A stretch of 46,556 nucleotides of DNA from CAVAWX01 sp963642995 (GCA_963642995.1 CAVIIZ010000008.1:1-46556), one strand, 5' to 3'. Counted from the first letter of the stretch, positions 1 through 11,372 are shown. Numbers and translations: made by a program. The notes: generated by a model from the sequence alone, not told the origin.

Positions 1-67
1 CCTTGCAAATCACCCAATAGGACCCTTGCAAATCACCCAATAGACTTCATGCGATTCGCCGGTTTGC
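1..67. repeat. Left direct repeat flanking the first ATPase cassette
   Basis: This block holds two copies of TTGCAAATCACCCAATAG spaced 23 bp apart (starting at 3 and 26), followed by a shared tail ending in GCCGGTTTGC. The same arrangement recurs at 1292-1356, offset by 1289 bp, with only a few substitutions. The two blocks bracket the broken ATPase gene. The block may continue left of the window. Confidence 0.9.
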
Positions 68-174
68 TATCATCCGGGCTTGGAGGGACCTTGCTGCGCC
101 CGCAAAGCCTGCGTCGCAAATGCGCACGCGCCCCGGTTTCGCGGTCTCGGATTTCGGAAGGAGCGGGGTTGGAC

Positions 175-1289
175 ATGATAGGACGTGCGCTTGCCGGAAA
201 ACTCGCCGCCATGGCCGGGTCGTTTCCCGTCGTGACGCTGACAGGGCCGCGTCAAAGCGGGAAGTCGACCCTCGTGAAGGAGACCTTCCCCGAATACCGC
301 TATGTTTCCCTCGAAGACCCCGACATCCGGGCGTTCGCGCAAGAGGACCCGAGACTGTTTTTGGAACGCTACGACGAGGAAGTCGTCATCGACGAGGCCC
401 AGCATGTGCCCGAGCTGTTCTCCTACATGCAAGGTGCGGTGGACGCGCGGGACACGCCCGGACGCTACATCTTGTCCGGATCGCAGAATTTCCTCTTGAT
501 GAAAAGCATCTCGCAATCTCTCGCGGGGCGCGCCGCCGTGCTGCATTTGCTGCCGCTTTCCTATTCCGAGCTGCTCGAGGCAGACCTTGCCCCCGCGGCT
601 TTGGACGACTGCCTGCTGGCGGGCGGCTACCCGAGGATCTACGCGCATGGGCTCGCCCCCGCGGATTTTTTCCCGAGCTACATCGCCACCTACTTGGAAC
701 GGGACGTGAGAGCCGAGCTCGGGGTTCGCAAGGTCTCGGAGTTCTCCACGTTTCTCTCCCTTTGCGCGACAAGGGTGGGGCAGTTGCTTTCCCTCGACGG
801 ACTTGCCCGCGACTGCGGCGTCAACGTGGACACGGTGCGCGGCTGGCTGTCGCTTTTGCAGCAGAGCTTCGTGGTCTTCTTGCGTACTTTCACGACACGG
901 GGCTTGCGGCAAGCCTGCTCGGGATCGAGTCGCCGGAGCAGCTCTTCGAGTCCGGGAAACGCGGCGCCCTCTGCGAGAACTGCGTCGTCTCCGAGCTGGT
1001 CAAGGCCTATTACGCGCAAGGTCGCACGCCAAGGCTTTTCTACTGGCGCGACAGCACGGGAAACGAAATCGACCTCGTGGTGGAGAAGGCCGGCCGGCCG
1101 GCGCGGCTCGTCGAGGTGAAGGCCTCGGCGACGTACAGGCCGTCGGCGTTTTCCACAATCGACAAATTCGGCGACACCATGCAGGTCGACGTCGACGGGC
1201 GCTTCGTCGTGTACGCTGGCGGCGAGTCGATGCAGACCGCCCACGGGTCAGTCGTCGGGCTGCCGGATATCGGCCGCATCGTCTGCTGA
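175..1289 (+). pseudogene. AAA ATPase with DUF4143-type C-terminus, internally deleted and frameshifted
   Basis: The start at 175 is chosen for the GGAAGGAG ribosome site at 156-163. The first frame gives a P-loop (TLTGPRQSGKST), a Walker B region (EVVIDEAQHV), the sensor segment YILSGSQN and a winged-helix stretch (LARDCGVNVDTVRGW). Near 880-890 the reading frame is lost after SFVVFL and resumes in frame 3 at YFHDTGLAASLLG. Family members usually have about 15-17 residues between these blocks, so roughly 50 bp appears deleted. The C-terminus keeps the PD-(D/E)XK-like pattern NEIDLVVE...LVEVKAS. The stop codon at 1287-1289 directly abuts the downstream repeat. The family is widespread, and its biochemical role is not well established. 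The broken frame suggests an inactive copy unless it is an assembly error. Confidence 0.85.
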
Positions 1290-1291
1290 CT

Positions 1292-1356
1292 TTGCAAATC
1301 ACCCAATAGGCTCCTTGCAAATCATCCAATAGACTTCATGCGATTCGCCGGTTTGC
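1292..1356. repeat. Right direct repeat flanking the first ATPase cassette
   Basis: This is the second copy of the block at 1-67, again with two TTGCAAATCACCCAATAG-type units (one substitution in the second) and the same tail. It begins within three bases of the ATPase stop codon. Confidence 0.9.
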
Positions 1357-1374
1357 GCTGCCGGTTGTAGGGCA

Positions 1375-1440
1375 ATTCGGAAAAACGGAAGCGAGACATT
1401 CGGAAAATCGGAAGCGAAAACCCTGGAAAACCAGAAGCGG
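1375..1440. repeat. 23-bp tandem repeat, three units
   Basis: The unit ATTCGGAAAAACGGAAGCGA starts at 1375 and recurs at 1398 (23-bp period), followed by a degenerate third copy from 1421 (CTGGAAAACCAGAAGCGG). The period equals that of the preceding TTGCAAATCACCC units, but the sequence differs. No gene of its own is seen. From here to 1746 no other gene is supported. Confidence 0.8.
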
Positions 1441-1746
1441 GCTTCAGGGCGTGTGGAACTTGCGCGGGCTGGAGGCTTCGGTGAACCGGCATGCGCGGGC
1501 TGCGTCGCCCCTGGAAAAGGCATGCGCCGCCCGCCGCCCGCGCCCTTTCGTGCTCTACACTGTGGGGAAACGGCCGTGCGGCGGCTATGCGCGGCGAAAG
1601 AATCGGCCTTGCGGTGCGAATCCGGGGCCGTGCGGCCTTGCGCGGGTGCGTGCAGGGCGCGCCGCCGCGCGGCGTGTGCGGCGAGGGAGCGGAAAGAAGC
1701 GACGGGAGAGGGCGGGCGCGCGAAGGTGCAGCGGGATGCGGGCGAC

Positions 1747-3957
1747 ATGGCGGGGGCGGGGTTTTTCGAGGCGTTCGCCGGCCGCTACCCCGACTTCGTC
1801 TTGGAGACGCTGCTGCGCGACCGCACAACGGGCGCCAACATCGTCTGGGCAGACGACGAGTACGAGGCGCTGGGCTGCGACTACATGGCCGACGCCGAGA
1901 TCGCCGTCGAGAGGGTGTGCGGACTGGCCACGGGCGTGATCAAGCCGCGCATCGCCAAGGACCTCGAGCGCCAAAGCCGGCGCACGAAAAGCCGCGCCGA
2001 GGTGTTCACGCCGTCGTGGCTGGTGAACCGGATGAACAACGACGTCGACGAGGCCTGGTTCGGGCGGCGCGACGCCTTCAACCGCGAATGCGACGGCGAC
2101 GGCGAAGGTGCAGGCGCCGGCATGGGCACCTGCGATGCGAAGGCGAGGGCTTGCGGCGCCGGCGAGGCGAATGCCCGAGGCGGCGGCGCCGTCGCCGAAG
2201 GCTCCAAGACCGACGCCGGCGGCGTGCGCGCCTGGACCGCCACCGAAGGCCCTGTCGAGTTTCCCGAAGAAGAGGGCCGCGGCTGGCAGGACTACGTGAA
2301 CGCCACGCGCCTGGAGATCGCCTGCGGCGAGGCGCCGTTCGTGTGCAGCCGCTACGACACCGTGTCCGGCGCGCGCATCCCCGTGCGCGAGCGCGTGGGC
2401 TTTCTGGACCGCAAGCTGCGCGTGGTCTCCGAGAACACGTTGACACGCGCGGAGTGGACGAAGTGGGCGCTTGCCGCGCTGCAGGCCTCCTACGGCTACG
2501 AGTACCAGGGCGACAACCTGCTGCTCGCGCGCATCAACGTGTTCGAGACCTTCGCAGAGCACCTGCGGAAGCGATGGGGAGTCCCTGCGGAAAAAGAGGA
2601 GCTTGCGCAGGCGGCGCGCATCGTCAGCTGGAACTTCTGGCAGATGGACGCCTTCTCGTGCGCGGCGCCCGTCGCGGACGCGGGCGGTGCAGCCCCTGCA
2701 CGCGCGCAGGCAGCCCTGCGGCAAGACCCGTGTGCCGGCCCGCAGCCCGCGCCCGTGCAGATGTCGTTGTTCGACATGTGCGAGGGGCGAGAAGGCGATG
2801 CGGACGGGGAAAGCCCCTTGCCTGCGGGCTCGGGGAAAACCACGCGGGAACGCGCGCCGCTGTGCGTGCTCTACGATTGGAGACACGGCGAGCGCTTCGA
2901 GTTCGCCGCGCTGGAAAGGAAGGCAAGCACCATGGGCAAGTATTTCTACGCGGTGATCGGCAATCCGCCGTATCAGATGGAGTCACGGGGAAACAATAAT
3001 AGCGACACCCCTATTTACCATCACTTTTATTCAAGCGCTTTTGAGGTGGGTGAAAAAGCCGAGCTAATTTCGCCTGCAAGGTTCTTGTTTGATGCCGGAG
3101 GCACGCCGAGTGAGTGGAACAAGCAGATGCTTAACGATCCACACGTTAAGGTGATGTGTTACGAGCCCAAATCGGACACGGTGTTTGCCGGCACTGATAT
3201 TAAAGGGGGAGTTGCCATTGTCTATAGAGATTCAACTGTGGAGTGTGGGCCTGTAGGCACGTTCACTCCATTTGAAGAACTCAATTCCATTGTGAGGAAG
3301 GTTGCCGCTCACTCGTCGGAGAGCTTGAGCAGCATCATTACCAATCGCGGTTTATATCGTTATTCGGAGCTTGCATACAAAGAGCAACCCGAGGAAATGA
3401 GGAAAACCGCAGACCCTCGAATTGCTCCGAGCTCCTTTGAGAGGATGCCCGCTTTATTTACGAACACAAAGCCACAGGACTCTCATGAATACGTGCAAAT
3501 TCTTGGGCGCGACAAGGACGGGCGCGCCTACAGATGGTTTAGACGTGACTACATCAAAGCTGTTACGAATTTAGATAAATACAAAGTTATTGTTCCGAAA
3601 GCGAACGGCAGCGGCGCTTTGGGTGAAGTGCTGTCGACGCCGTTAATCGGCAAGCCGTTAATCGGCTTCACTGAAACTTATATCTCTATTGGCGAAACAG
3701 ATTCTGCTGCCGAAGCAGAAGCAATCTTAAAATACGTCAAGGGCAAGTTTTCTCGCGTGATGCTTGGAGTGCTTAAGGTTACCCAAAATAACGCGAAGCC
3801 AACTTGGGTGAAAGTCCCCCTGCAGGACTTCACCTCCGGCTCCGACATCGACTGGTCGCAGTCCATTCCCGACATCGACCGGCAGCTCTACGCGAAGTAC
3901 GGCCTCGACGACGCGGAGATCGGGTTCATCGAGACGCACGTGAAGGAGATGAGCTAG
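1747..3957 (+). CDS. Eco57I/N6-adenine-type DNA methyltransferase of a restriction-modification locus
   Basis: The 736-residue product carries an AEVFTPSWLVNRM segment, a SAM-binding motif I candidate (RLEIACGEAPF, near residue 190) and the catalytic N6-amino methyltransferase motif GNPPYQM (near residue 408). It should methylate adenine within a recognition site and protect the host. The open frame extends upstream to 1453, but the residues before 1747 look like non-coding GC-rich sequence, so 1747 is preferred; no strong ribosome site settles this. The stop is 3 bp before the next gene, indicating an operon. From about 2975 to 3815, directly after NPPY, base composition and codon use become AT-rich (TTA, AAA, GTT codons). 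This region normally holds target recognition, so a recombinational swap is likely. Confidence 0.85.
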   Translation: MAGAGFFEAFAGRYPDFVLETLLRDRTTGANIVWADDEYEALGCDYMADAEIAVERVCGLATGVIKPRIAKDLERQSRRTKSRAEVFTPSWLVNRMNNDVDEAWFGRRDAFNRECDGDGEGAGAGMGTCDAKARACGAGEANARGGGAVAEGSKTDAGGVRAWTATEGPVEFPEEEGRGWQDYVNATRLEIACGEAPFVCSRYDTVSGARIPVRERVGFLDRKLRVVSENTLTRAEWTKWALAALQASYGYEYQGDNLLLARINVFETFAEHLRKRWGVPAEKEELAQAARIVSWNFWQMDAFSCAAPVADAGGAAPARAQAALRQDPCAGPQPAPVQMSLFDMCEGREGDADGESPLPAGSGKTTRERAPLCVLYDWRHGERFEFAALERKASTMGKYFYAVIGNPPYQMESRGNNNSDTPIYHHFYSSAFEVGEKAELISPARFLFDAGGTPSEWNKQMLNDPHVKVMCYEPKSDTVFAGTDIKGGVAIVYRDSTVECGPVGTFTPFEELNSIVRKVAAHSSESLSSIITNRGLYRYSELAYKEQPEEMRKTADPRIAPSSFERMPALFTNTKPQDSHEYVQILGRDKDGRAYRWFRRDYIKAVTNLDKYKVIVPKANGSGALGEVLSTPLIGKPLIGFTETYISIGETDSAAEAEAILKYVKGKFSRVMLGVLKVTQNNAKPTWVKVPLQDFTSGSDIDWSQSIPDIDRQLYAKYGLDDAEIGFIETHVKEMS

Positions 3958-3960
3958 CCC

Positions 3961-6900
3961 ATGGCCTTTTCCAGCATCGCGGGCAAGGTCAAGGCCACCG
4001 CGCCGGCGCTGCCGCAGATCTACGCCTACACCACCCCCGAGATCGCCCGCCACGACGGCTGGACGAAGATCGGCTACACCGAGCAGGACGTGGAGACGCG
4101 CGTCAGGCAGCAGTGCCACACCTGCGGCAACCGCTACAAGATCTGGTGGCACGGCAACGCCACCTACGAGGACACCGGCGAGACCTTTCGCGACAGCGAT
4201 TTCCACGCCTACCTGAAAAAGCTCGACGTGGGCAGGGAGCCGGGCACCGAGTGGTTTCGCATCGAGCCGTCACCCGCGAAGATGCGCTTCTACGAGTTTC
4301 GCGAAAACCACGGCATGCCGGATGCGCCGGCTGCCGCCGAGTACCGCCTGCGCGACGAGCAGAGGCGCGCGGTGGAGCGGGCGGCCGCCTATGCGCGCGC
4401 CCACGAGCGCGGGGAGTTCCTGTGGAACGCCAAGCCGCGCTTCGGCAAGACGCTTGCCGCCTACGACCTGTGCCGCACGCTCGGCGCCAGGAAGATCCTG
4501 ATCGTCACCAACCGTCCCGCCATCGCCAATTCCTGGTACGACGACTACGTGAAGTTCCTGGGCCGAGAGTCGGGCCTTTGCTTCGTCAGCAGCACGGATT
4601 CCCTGCGCGGCAAGCCCTATTGCACGCCCTACGAGAAGCTCTCGGGCGCGCGCGCATCCGATGCGGCGCAAGACCGGGCGGGCTTCATCGAGTTCGTGAG
4701 CCTGCAGGACCTGAAGGGCTCGGTCCACTTCGGCGGCAAGTTCGACAAGCTTTCCGAGGTGGCCGAGCTGGAATGGGACGTGCTCGTCATCGACGAGGCG
4801 CACGAGGGCGTGGACACCCTGAAGACCGACGTGGCCTTCGACCACATCGCGCGCAAGTTCACCTTGCACCTCTCCGGCACGCCCTTCAAGGCCATCGCCG
4901 ACGAGAAGTTCGCGCCGGACGCCATCTTCAACTGGACGTATGCCGACGAGCAGCAGGCCAAGGCCGCCTGGGAGGCGGCGAGCGAGGAGAACAACCCCTA
5001 CGCCGAGCTGCCGCGCCTGAACATGTTCACCTACCAGATGGGCGACATCGTGGCAGGCGAGGTGGCGCGAGGCTGCGACCTCGACGGGCAGGCGGCGGCC
5101 TACGCCTTCGACTTGAACGAGTTCTTCTCCTGGACGCCTTGACGACGCAGGAGAAGTTCCCGTTTTCCACGCCCGACCTGCGTGACGAGCTGCGCCACAG
5201 CTTCTGGATGCTCGAGCGCGTGGACTCGGCCCGCGCGCTGGCGAAGAAGCTGAAGAAGCACCCCGTGTTCGGCGAGTACGAGGTGGTGCTGGCGGCCGGA
5301 GACGGCAGGCTCGACGACGCCGACGAGAACACGCGGGCTTTCGACAGGGTGCGCGCGGCCATCGCGGCCCACGACAAGACCATCACGTTGTCGGTGGGGC
5401 AGCTGACCGTCGGCGTGACCGTGCCCGAGTGGACCGCCGTGCTGATGCTGTCGAACATGAAGAGCCCGGCGCTGTACATGCAGGCGGCGTTTCGCGCGCA
5501 GAACCCGTGCCTGTTCTCGCGCGGCGGGAAATACCTGCGCAAGGAAAACGCCTACGTGTTCGACTTCGACCCGGCGCGCACCCTGACCATCTTCGAGGAG
5601 TTCGCCAACGACTTGTGCTCGGACACGGCGGGAGGGGGCGGCACGGCAGACGAGCGCCGCGAGAACATCCGCACGCTGCTGAACTTCTTTCCCGTGCTCG
5701 GCGAAGACGAGGGCGGCCGGATGGTGCAGCTCGACGCCGAGCGCGTGCTGTCCATCCCGCGCAAGATCCGCTCGCAGGAGGTCGTGCGCCGCGGCTTCAT
5801 GAGCGATTTCCTGTTCCAAAACATCGGCAACGTGTTTCGGGCGCCCGCCGAGGTCGTCGAGATCATCTCCGGCCTCGAGCAGTTCAAGGCGCCGACCGAG
5901 GACCTGGGCGTGCGGCCCGGCACGGCGCAGGAGCTGGACTTGAACGCCGACGGCGAGGTGGAGGTGCCGCGCGAGGTCGTGGTGGGCACGGCGGCCGACA
6001 TGTTCGGCGACAAGGTCTACAGCATCGAGGAGGCCTTCGACGAGGTCGTGGGCTCCGTCGGGGCTGCGGGCGGGCGAGACGGCGCAGACGAGGCGCTCGA
6101 CGAGCTGGCCCGCGCGCTCGGCGATTCGATCGCCGAGCCTTTGGTGGAGACCGCCAGGCAGCACTATGCCGACGAGGACCTGAAGCCCGCGCAGCGAAAG
6201 AGGATCGAGCGGCGCATCCGGGCAGACGTCTCGATGAAGGCCAACCGCGAGGTCGGCTCGTTCAAGATAGAGCGCAACACCATCGAAAACGAGCGTGGGG
6301 CCGCGCTGGAGGCCGCCGAGACGCAAGAGGAGGCCGATGCGGTCGACGCGTCGTTTGACGCAAGGCTCGAGGCGGCGCTTTGCGGGCTGAAGGAGAGGCT
6401 GAAGGGCGTGCGCGGCGAGATGGTGAGAGACGCCGGCGAGACCGTCGTGCGCGAGGTGGAGACGGCGAGGCGCGAATCGAGAAAGCGCGAGCTGGAGGGC
6501 AGGGTGCGCGACCACCTGCGTGGCTTCTCGCGCACCATCCCGTCGTTTCTGATGGCCTACGGCGACGAGCACACGACGCTGGCAAACTTCGACGCCATCA
6601 TCCCGGCCGACGTGTTCGAGGAGGTCACGAGCATCACGCCGGACCAGTTCCGCTTCCTGCGCGACGGCGGCGACTTCACCGACGCGCAGACCGGCGAGAC
6701 CGGGCATTTCGAGGGGCACCTGTTCGACGCGGTGGTATTCGACGATGCGGTGCGCGAGTTCATCGAGTTGCGCGGGCGGCTGGCAAACTACTTCGACGAG
6801 TCGCTGGAAGAGGACATCTTCGACTACGTGCCGCCGCAGAAGACCAACCAGATATTCACCCCGCGCCGCGTGGTCGTGCAGATGGTGGATCTGTTCGAGG

Positions 6901-7238
6901 CCGAGAACCCGGGGTGCTTCGACGACCCGGGCCACACCTTCGCCGACCTGTACATGAAAAGCGGCCTCTACATCGCCGAGGTCGTGAAGCGCCTCTACAA
7001 CAGCGAGGCGATGCGCGAGGCCATCCCCGACGACCGCGCGCGCCTCGACCACATCCTCGAAAACCAGGTGTTCGGCATCGCGCCCACCGAGATCATCTAC
7101 CAGATCGCCACGCACTACATCTTGGGCTACGACGGCGAGGTGGCGGCCGGCTGCGAGGCGAACTTCGTGTGCGCCGACAGCGCGGCCCTGGCCTGCGACG
7201 GCAAGCTGGCGGACTTCGTGGAGGAGGCGTTTTCCTGA
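3961..7238 (+). pseudogene. GIY-YIG (T5orf172-like)/SF2 helicase restriction protein, frameshifted
   Basis: The product partners the methyltransferase just upstream. Frame 1 (3961-5142) has an N-terminal GIY-YIG-like segment (QIYAYTTPEI...GWTKIGYTEQDVETR), a helicase motif I (KPRFGKT), a DEAH box (VLVIDEAHEG) and motif III (LHLSGTPFKA). It stops at 5142 just after NEFFSWTP. Frame 3 continues to 7238 with LDALTTQEKFPF, a second RecA-like half (TLSVGQLTVGVTVPEWTAVLML), a long charged helical region and a methyltransferase-like end (QIFTPRRVVVQMVDLFE, TFADLYMKSG) that has no NPPY motif. The jump at about 5130-5140 looks like a small deletion rather than a clean single-base slip. If real, the nuclease-helicase is split and restriction is probably lost. 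Confidence 0.8.
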
Positions 7239-7274
7239 AAAGCTCGCCGGCGGCGCGCAGCGCATCCGGCGGCG

Positions 7275-7333
7275 CGTGCGCCTCTTTGCCGAATCTGTGA
7301 CGATGGGGCGCGGGGCGTGTCCGGGCGCGGCGC
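7275..7333. repeat. Left 59-bp direct repeat flanking the AbiE module
   Basis: These 59 bases are identical to 9154-9212 (offset 1879 bp). The block starts CGTGCGCCTCTTTGCCGAAT and ends just before the toxin stop codon at 7338. The right copy sits immediately upstream of the ABC-F gene. Confidence 0.95.
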
Positions 7334-7337
7334 GCTA

Positions 7338-8237
7338 TTATCGCGCCCACCGCCGTTTTTCCGGAATCCAGGTTTTGCCCGAGGCATCGCTGCTGAAAAC
7401 GGGAGAGAGCCATGCCGAGACTGCCGCTTCGGCATTCTCGACCCCCGAGAACTCGGCTGGCAGGGCGGCTTCCTTTGCCAGCTTCGAGTAATTGCCCGAC
7501 AGCGTGCCCTTCCAGCTTCCGGGAACGGAAAACCGGTTTATGCGACCCATGCTTCTCAGCTTGCATTCCGTTGAGGTCAATCGCGACAGTTTGTCTGCGT
7601 CGACTTTCTCGTTGAGCATCGACACGACCAGATCCGCGAGGTCTTTCACCCTAGATGATGGATGTCCGTTGTAGTCCTGCATGGTCGCGCAGACCTTCTC
7701 GGCGATGCGGTTCTCTGCCGTGTTCGTGAGATAGCTGAAGGTCTCGACCCCGTCGATTTCGATTCTCGATACCGGCACGACGACGTCGAACTCGTCGGGC
7801 GGCAAGGTGTCGACGACGAGGTCGATGGAGACGGCTCCTTTCTTCGATGTCCCGCCGAGCCACGTTTCGAACGTCACCGTGTAGCCCTCGCGATAGTCTT
7901 GCGATGTGTTGGTCGGCCTTTTGTCCTTGAACCGGAATTCGACGAAGTCATCGAGGTCGGTAGATGCCGCCTTGACAAGCTCCTCGAGCGCCTCTTCGAT
8001 GTCGGACGTCCTGCCGAGCAGATCTATGTCCCTGGTTTCGCGGGCGTTGGGGATGCGCGCGAGCATGCTCTGCCCGCCTTTGAGGATGAAACTCGGGCTG
8101 TCTGCGCTGAACACCCTGCAGAGAAAGCGGTCGTGGTAGAAGGCTTGGATTGCCTTGTTGACGTCGCGCCCGGAGGCCCTGGCTGCGGATTTGACGGCCT
8201 GCTCCATGGCCCGGTAGGTTTTGTATCTCGTCGCCAC
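7338..8237 (-). CDS. AbiEii/AbiGii-family nucleotidyltransferase toxin
   Basis: This is the toxin half of a type IV toxin-antitoxin pair, a nucleotidyltransferase-fold protein of about 299 residues. The motifs FILKGGQSMLARI and TRDIDLLGRT match the family's G-G-(S/T) and D-x-D-containing region, with a further acidic strand at AVSIDLVVDTL. The open frame reaches 8300, but a GGGAGG ribosome site at 8248-8243 points to the GTG at 8237. That gives the usual N-terminus MATRYKTYRAMEQAVK and places the start 10 bp after the antitoxin stop. The pair is transcribed together. The stop codon lies 5 bp from the left copy of a 59-bp repeat. Members of this family act in phage defence and plasmid maintenance; the target here is unknown. 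Confidence 0.88.
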   Translation of the reverse strand: MATRYKTYRAMEQAVKSAARASGRDVNKAIQAFYHDRFLCRVFSADSPSFILKGGQSMLARIPNARETRDIDLLGRTSDIEEALEELVKAASTDLDDFVEFRFKDKRPTNTSQDYREGYTVTFETWLGGTSKKGAVSIDLVVDTLPPDEFDVVVPVSRIEIDGVETFSYLTNTAENRIAEKVCATMQDYNGHPSSRVKDLADLVVSMLNEKVDADKLSRLTSTECKLRSMGRINRFSVPGSWKGTLSGNYSKLAKEAALPAEFSGVENAEAAVSAWLSPVFSSDASGKTWIPEKRRWAR

Positions 8238-8247
8238 GGCGGCCTCC

Positions 8248-8979
8248 CTATCCCGATGACGGTGCATTTGCACCGCCTGTCCATGTCTCGATTCCGGCAA
8301 TTTGCCGTTCGGACAACCTCAGCATCGCGGGAGACGCGTTTGCGCCCACGATGTCTGCCGCAAACGATTCTCCGTCCCCCTTGCGGTAGCCGTTTCGGGC
8401 CGCGAGGGGCGCGAGGAGCCCGGCGCACTTTCGCCGGTCGAAGATGTGCCCCCGCGACGCCATCCCCTCGACGAAGTTCGCCACGAGACTCGGGGCCTCT
8501 TTCAGGCGCACCAGGTCGGCGACGGTCCTTTCCGCAGACGTGGCCGGGATGCCGTCGACTATGGTCACGTCGCACTCTTGCACGGGCCATGGCAGCAGGC
8601 GTATGTCAGAACGGGTCGTTCGCCTTTTCCGGCCGGTTGCAAAGCAATAGGGCTCTGCGTGCAGTTCCGTGTCGCCGAGGAGCACGGCCGCCGTTCTCCC
8701 TGCGGCGACGCAGTCCCGAGGCCTTGCCCTGAGGCGGTCGTAGGCAGTTTTGCCCGGGAGCAGGGAAAGCCAGGCGGCCTTCAGCTCCGCATGCTCTGCG
8801 TCTGCGGCCGAGACGAAGCGATACGTTCCCCGGGCCATGGGCTCTATGCGGCCGTCGCTGGACATGCGGCCGAGCTGCACCCGGCTCACGCCTTCCGACG
8901 CGGCTTGGGCGGTGGTGAACATGCCCCATTGGCTGGAGGCGAGCTCTGCCAGCGCAGATATGTTCTTGCTTGTTTTCAT
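8248..8979 (-). CDS. AbiEi-family antitoxin / transcriptional regulator
   Basis: This 243-residue protein begins MKTSKNISALAELASSQWGMFTTAQAA, a winged-helix DNA-binding N-terminus typical of AbiEi antitoxins. The RIEPMARGTYRFV segment follows the recognition helix. The C-terminal part contains the AERTVADLVRL block common in this family. It should repress its own operon and neutralise the downstream nucleotidyltransferase. The upstream open frame is ignored because promoter elements sit directly before 8979. No ribosome site precedes the ATG, consistent with a leaderless mRNA. Confidence 0.88.
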   Translation of the reverse strand: MKTSKNISALAELASSQWGMFTTAQAASEGVSRVQLGRMSSDGRIEPMARGTYRFVSAADAEHAELKAAWLSLLPGKTAYDRLRARPRDCVAAGRTAAVLLGDTELHAEPYCFATGRKRRTTRSDIRLLPWPVQECDVTIVDGIPATSAERTVADLVRLKEAPSLVANFVEGMASRGHIFDRRKCAGLLAPLAARNGYRKGDGESFAADIVGANASPAMLRLSERQIAGIETWTGGANAPSSG

Positions 8980-8985
8980 GCTTGT

Positions 8986-9017
8986 ATTGTATACATGAAT
9001 GTATGCAAACTCGACAA
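8986..9017 (-). promoter_or_regulatory. AbiE promoter with overlapping palindromic operator
   Basis: On the reverse strand, TTGTCG (9017-9012) and TATACA (8993-8988) are separated by 18 bp, and the ATG begins 8 bases after the -10. The perfect palindrome ATACAT-TC-ATGTAT (9004-8991) covers the spacer and part of the -10, a fitting site for autorepression by AbiEi. Transcription would start at or within a base or two of the start codon. Confidence 0.6.
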
Positions 9018-9153
9018 AAATTCTGGCTTTACGATATAACGCTTGTTGCCGCATCTGCCAAACTGCGCGCCGGCGATCGGCCGGGGTGCTTGCGTTCGCC
9101 GGTTCTGCGGTTGCGCACCCCCGTGGAAAGGGGAGGGCGCGTTCGATCTCCTC

Positions 9154-9212
9154 CGTGCGCCTCTTTGCCGAATCTGTGACGATGGGGCGCGGGGCGTGTC
9201 CGGGCGCGGCGC
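9154..9212. repeat. Right 59-bp direct repeat flanking the AbiE module
   Basis: This is an exact copy of 7275-7333. It lies 10 bp upstream of the ABC-F start. It is probably the native sequence, with the left copy created when the toxin-antitoxin unit arrived. The 141 bp between it and the AbiE promoter hold no gene. Confidence 0.95.
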
Positions 9213-9221
9213 TCGTGTACC

Positions 9222-11371
<2,150 letters not shown>

Positions 11372-11372
<1 letters not shown>

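Noticed and set aside
1453..1746. N-terminal extension of the methyltransferase by about 98 residues
   Set aside because: The translation is Arg/Ala/Gly-rich without motifs, and domain homology begins after the ATG at 1747.
5100..7265. 721-codon reverse-strand open frame opposite the restriction helicase
   Set aside because: It is the antisense shadow of a GC-rich gene. The forward frame has clear domains and the reverse translation has none.
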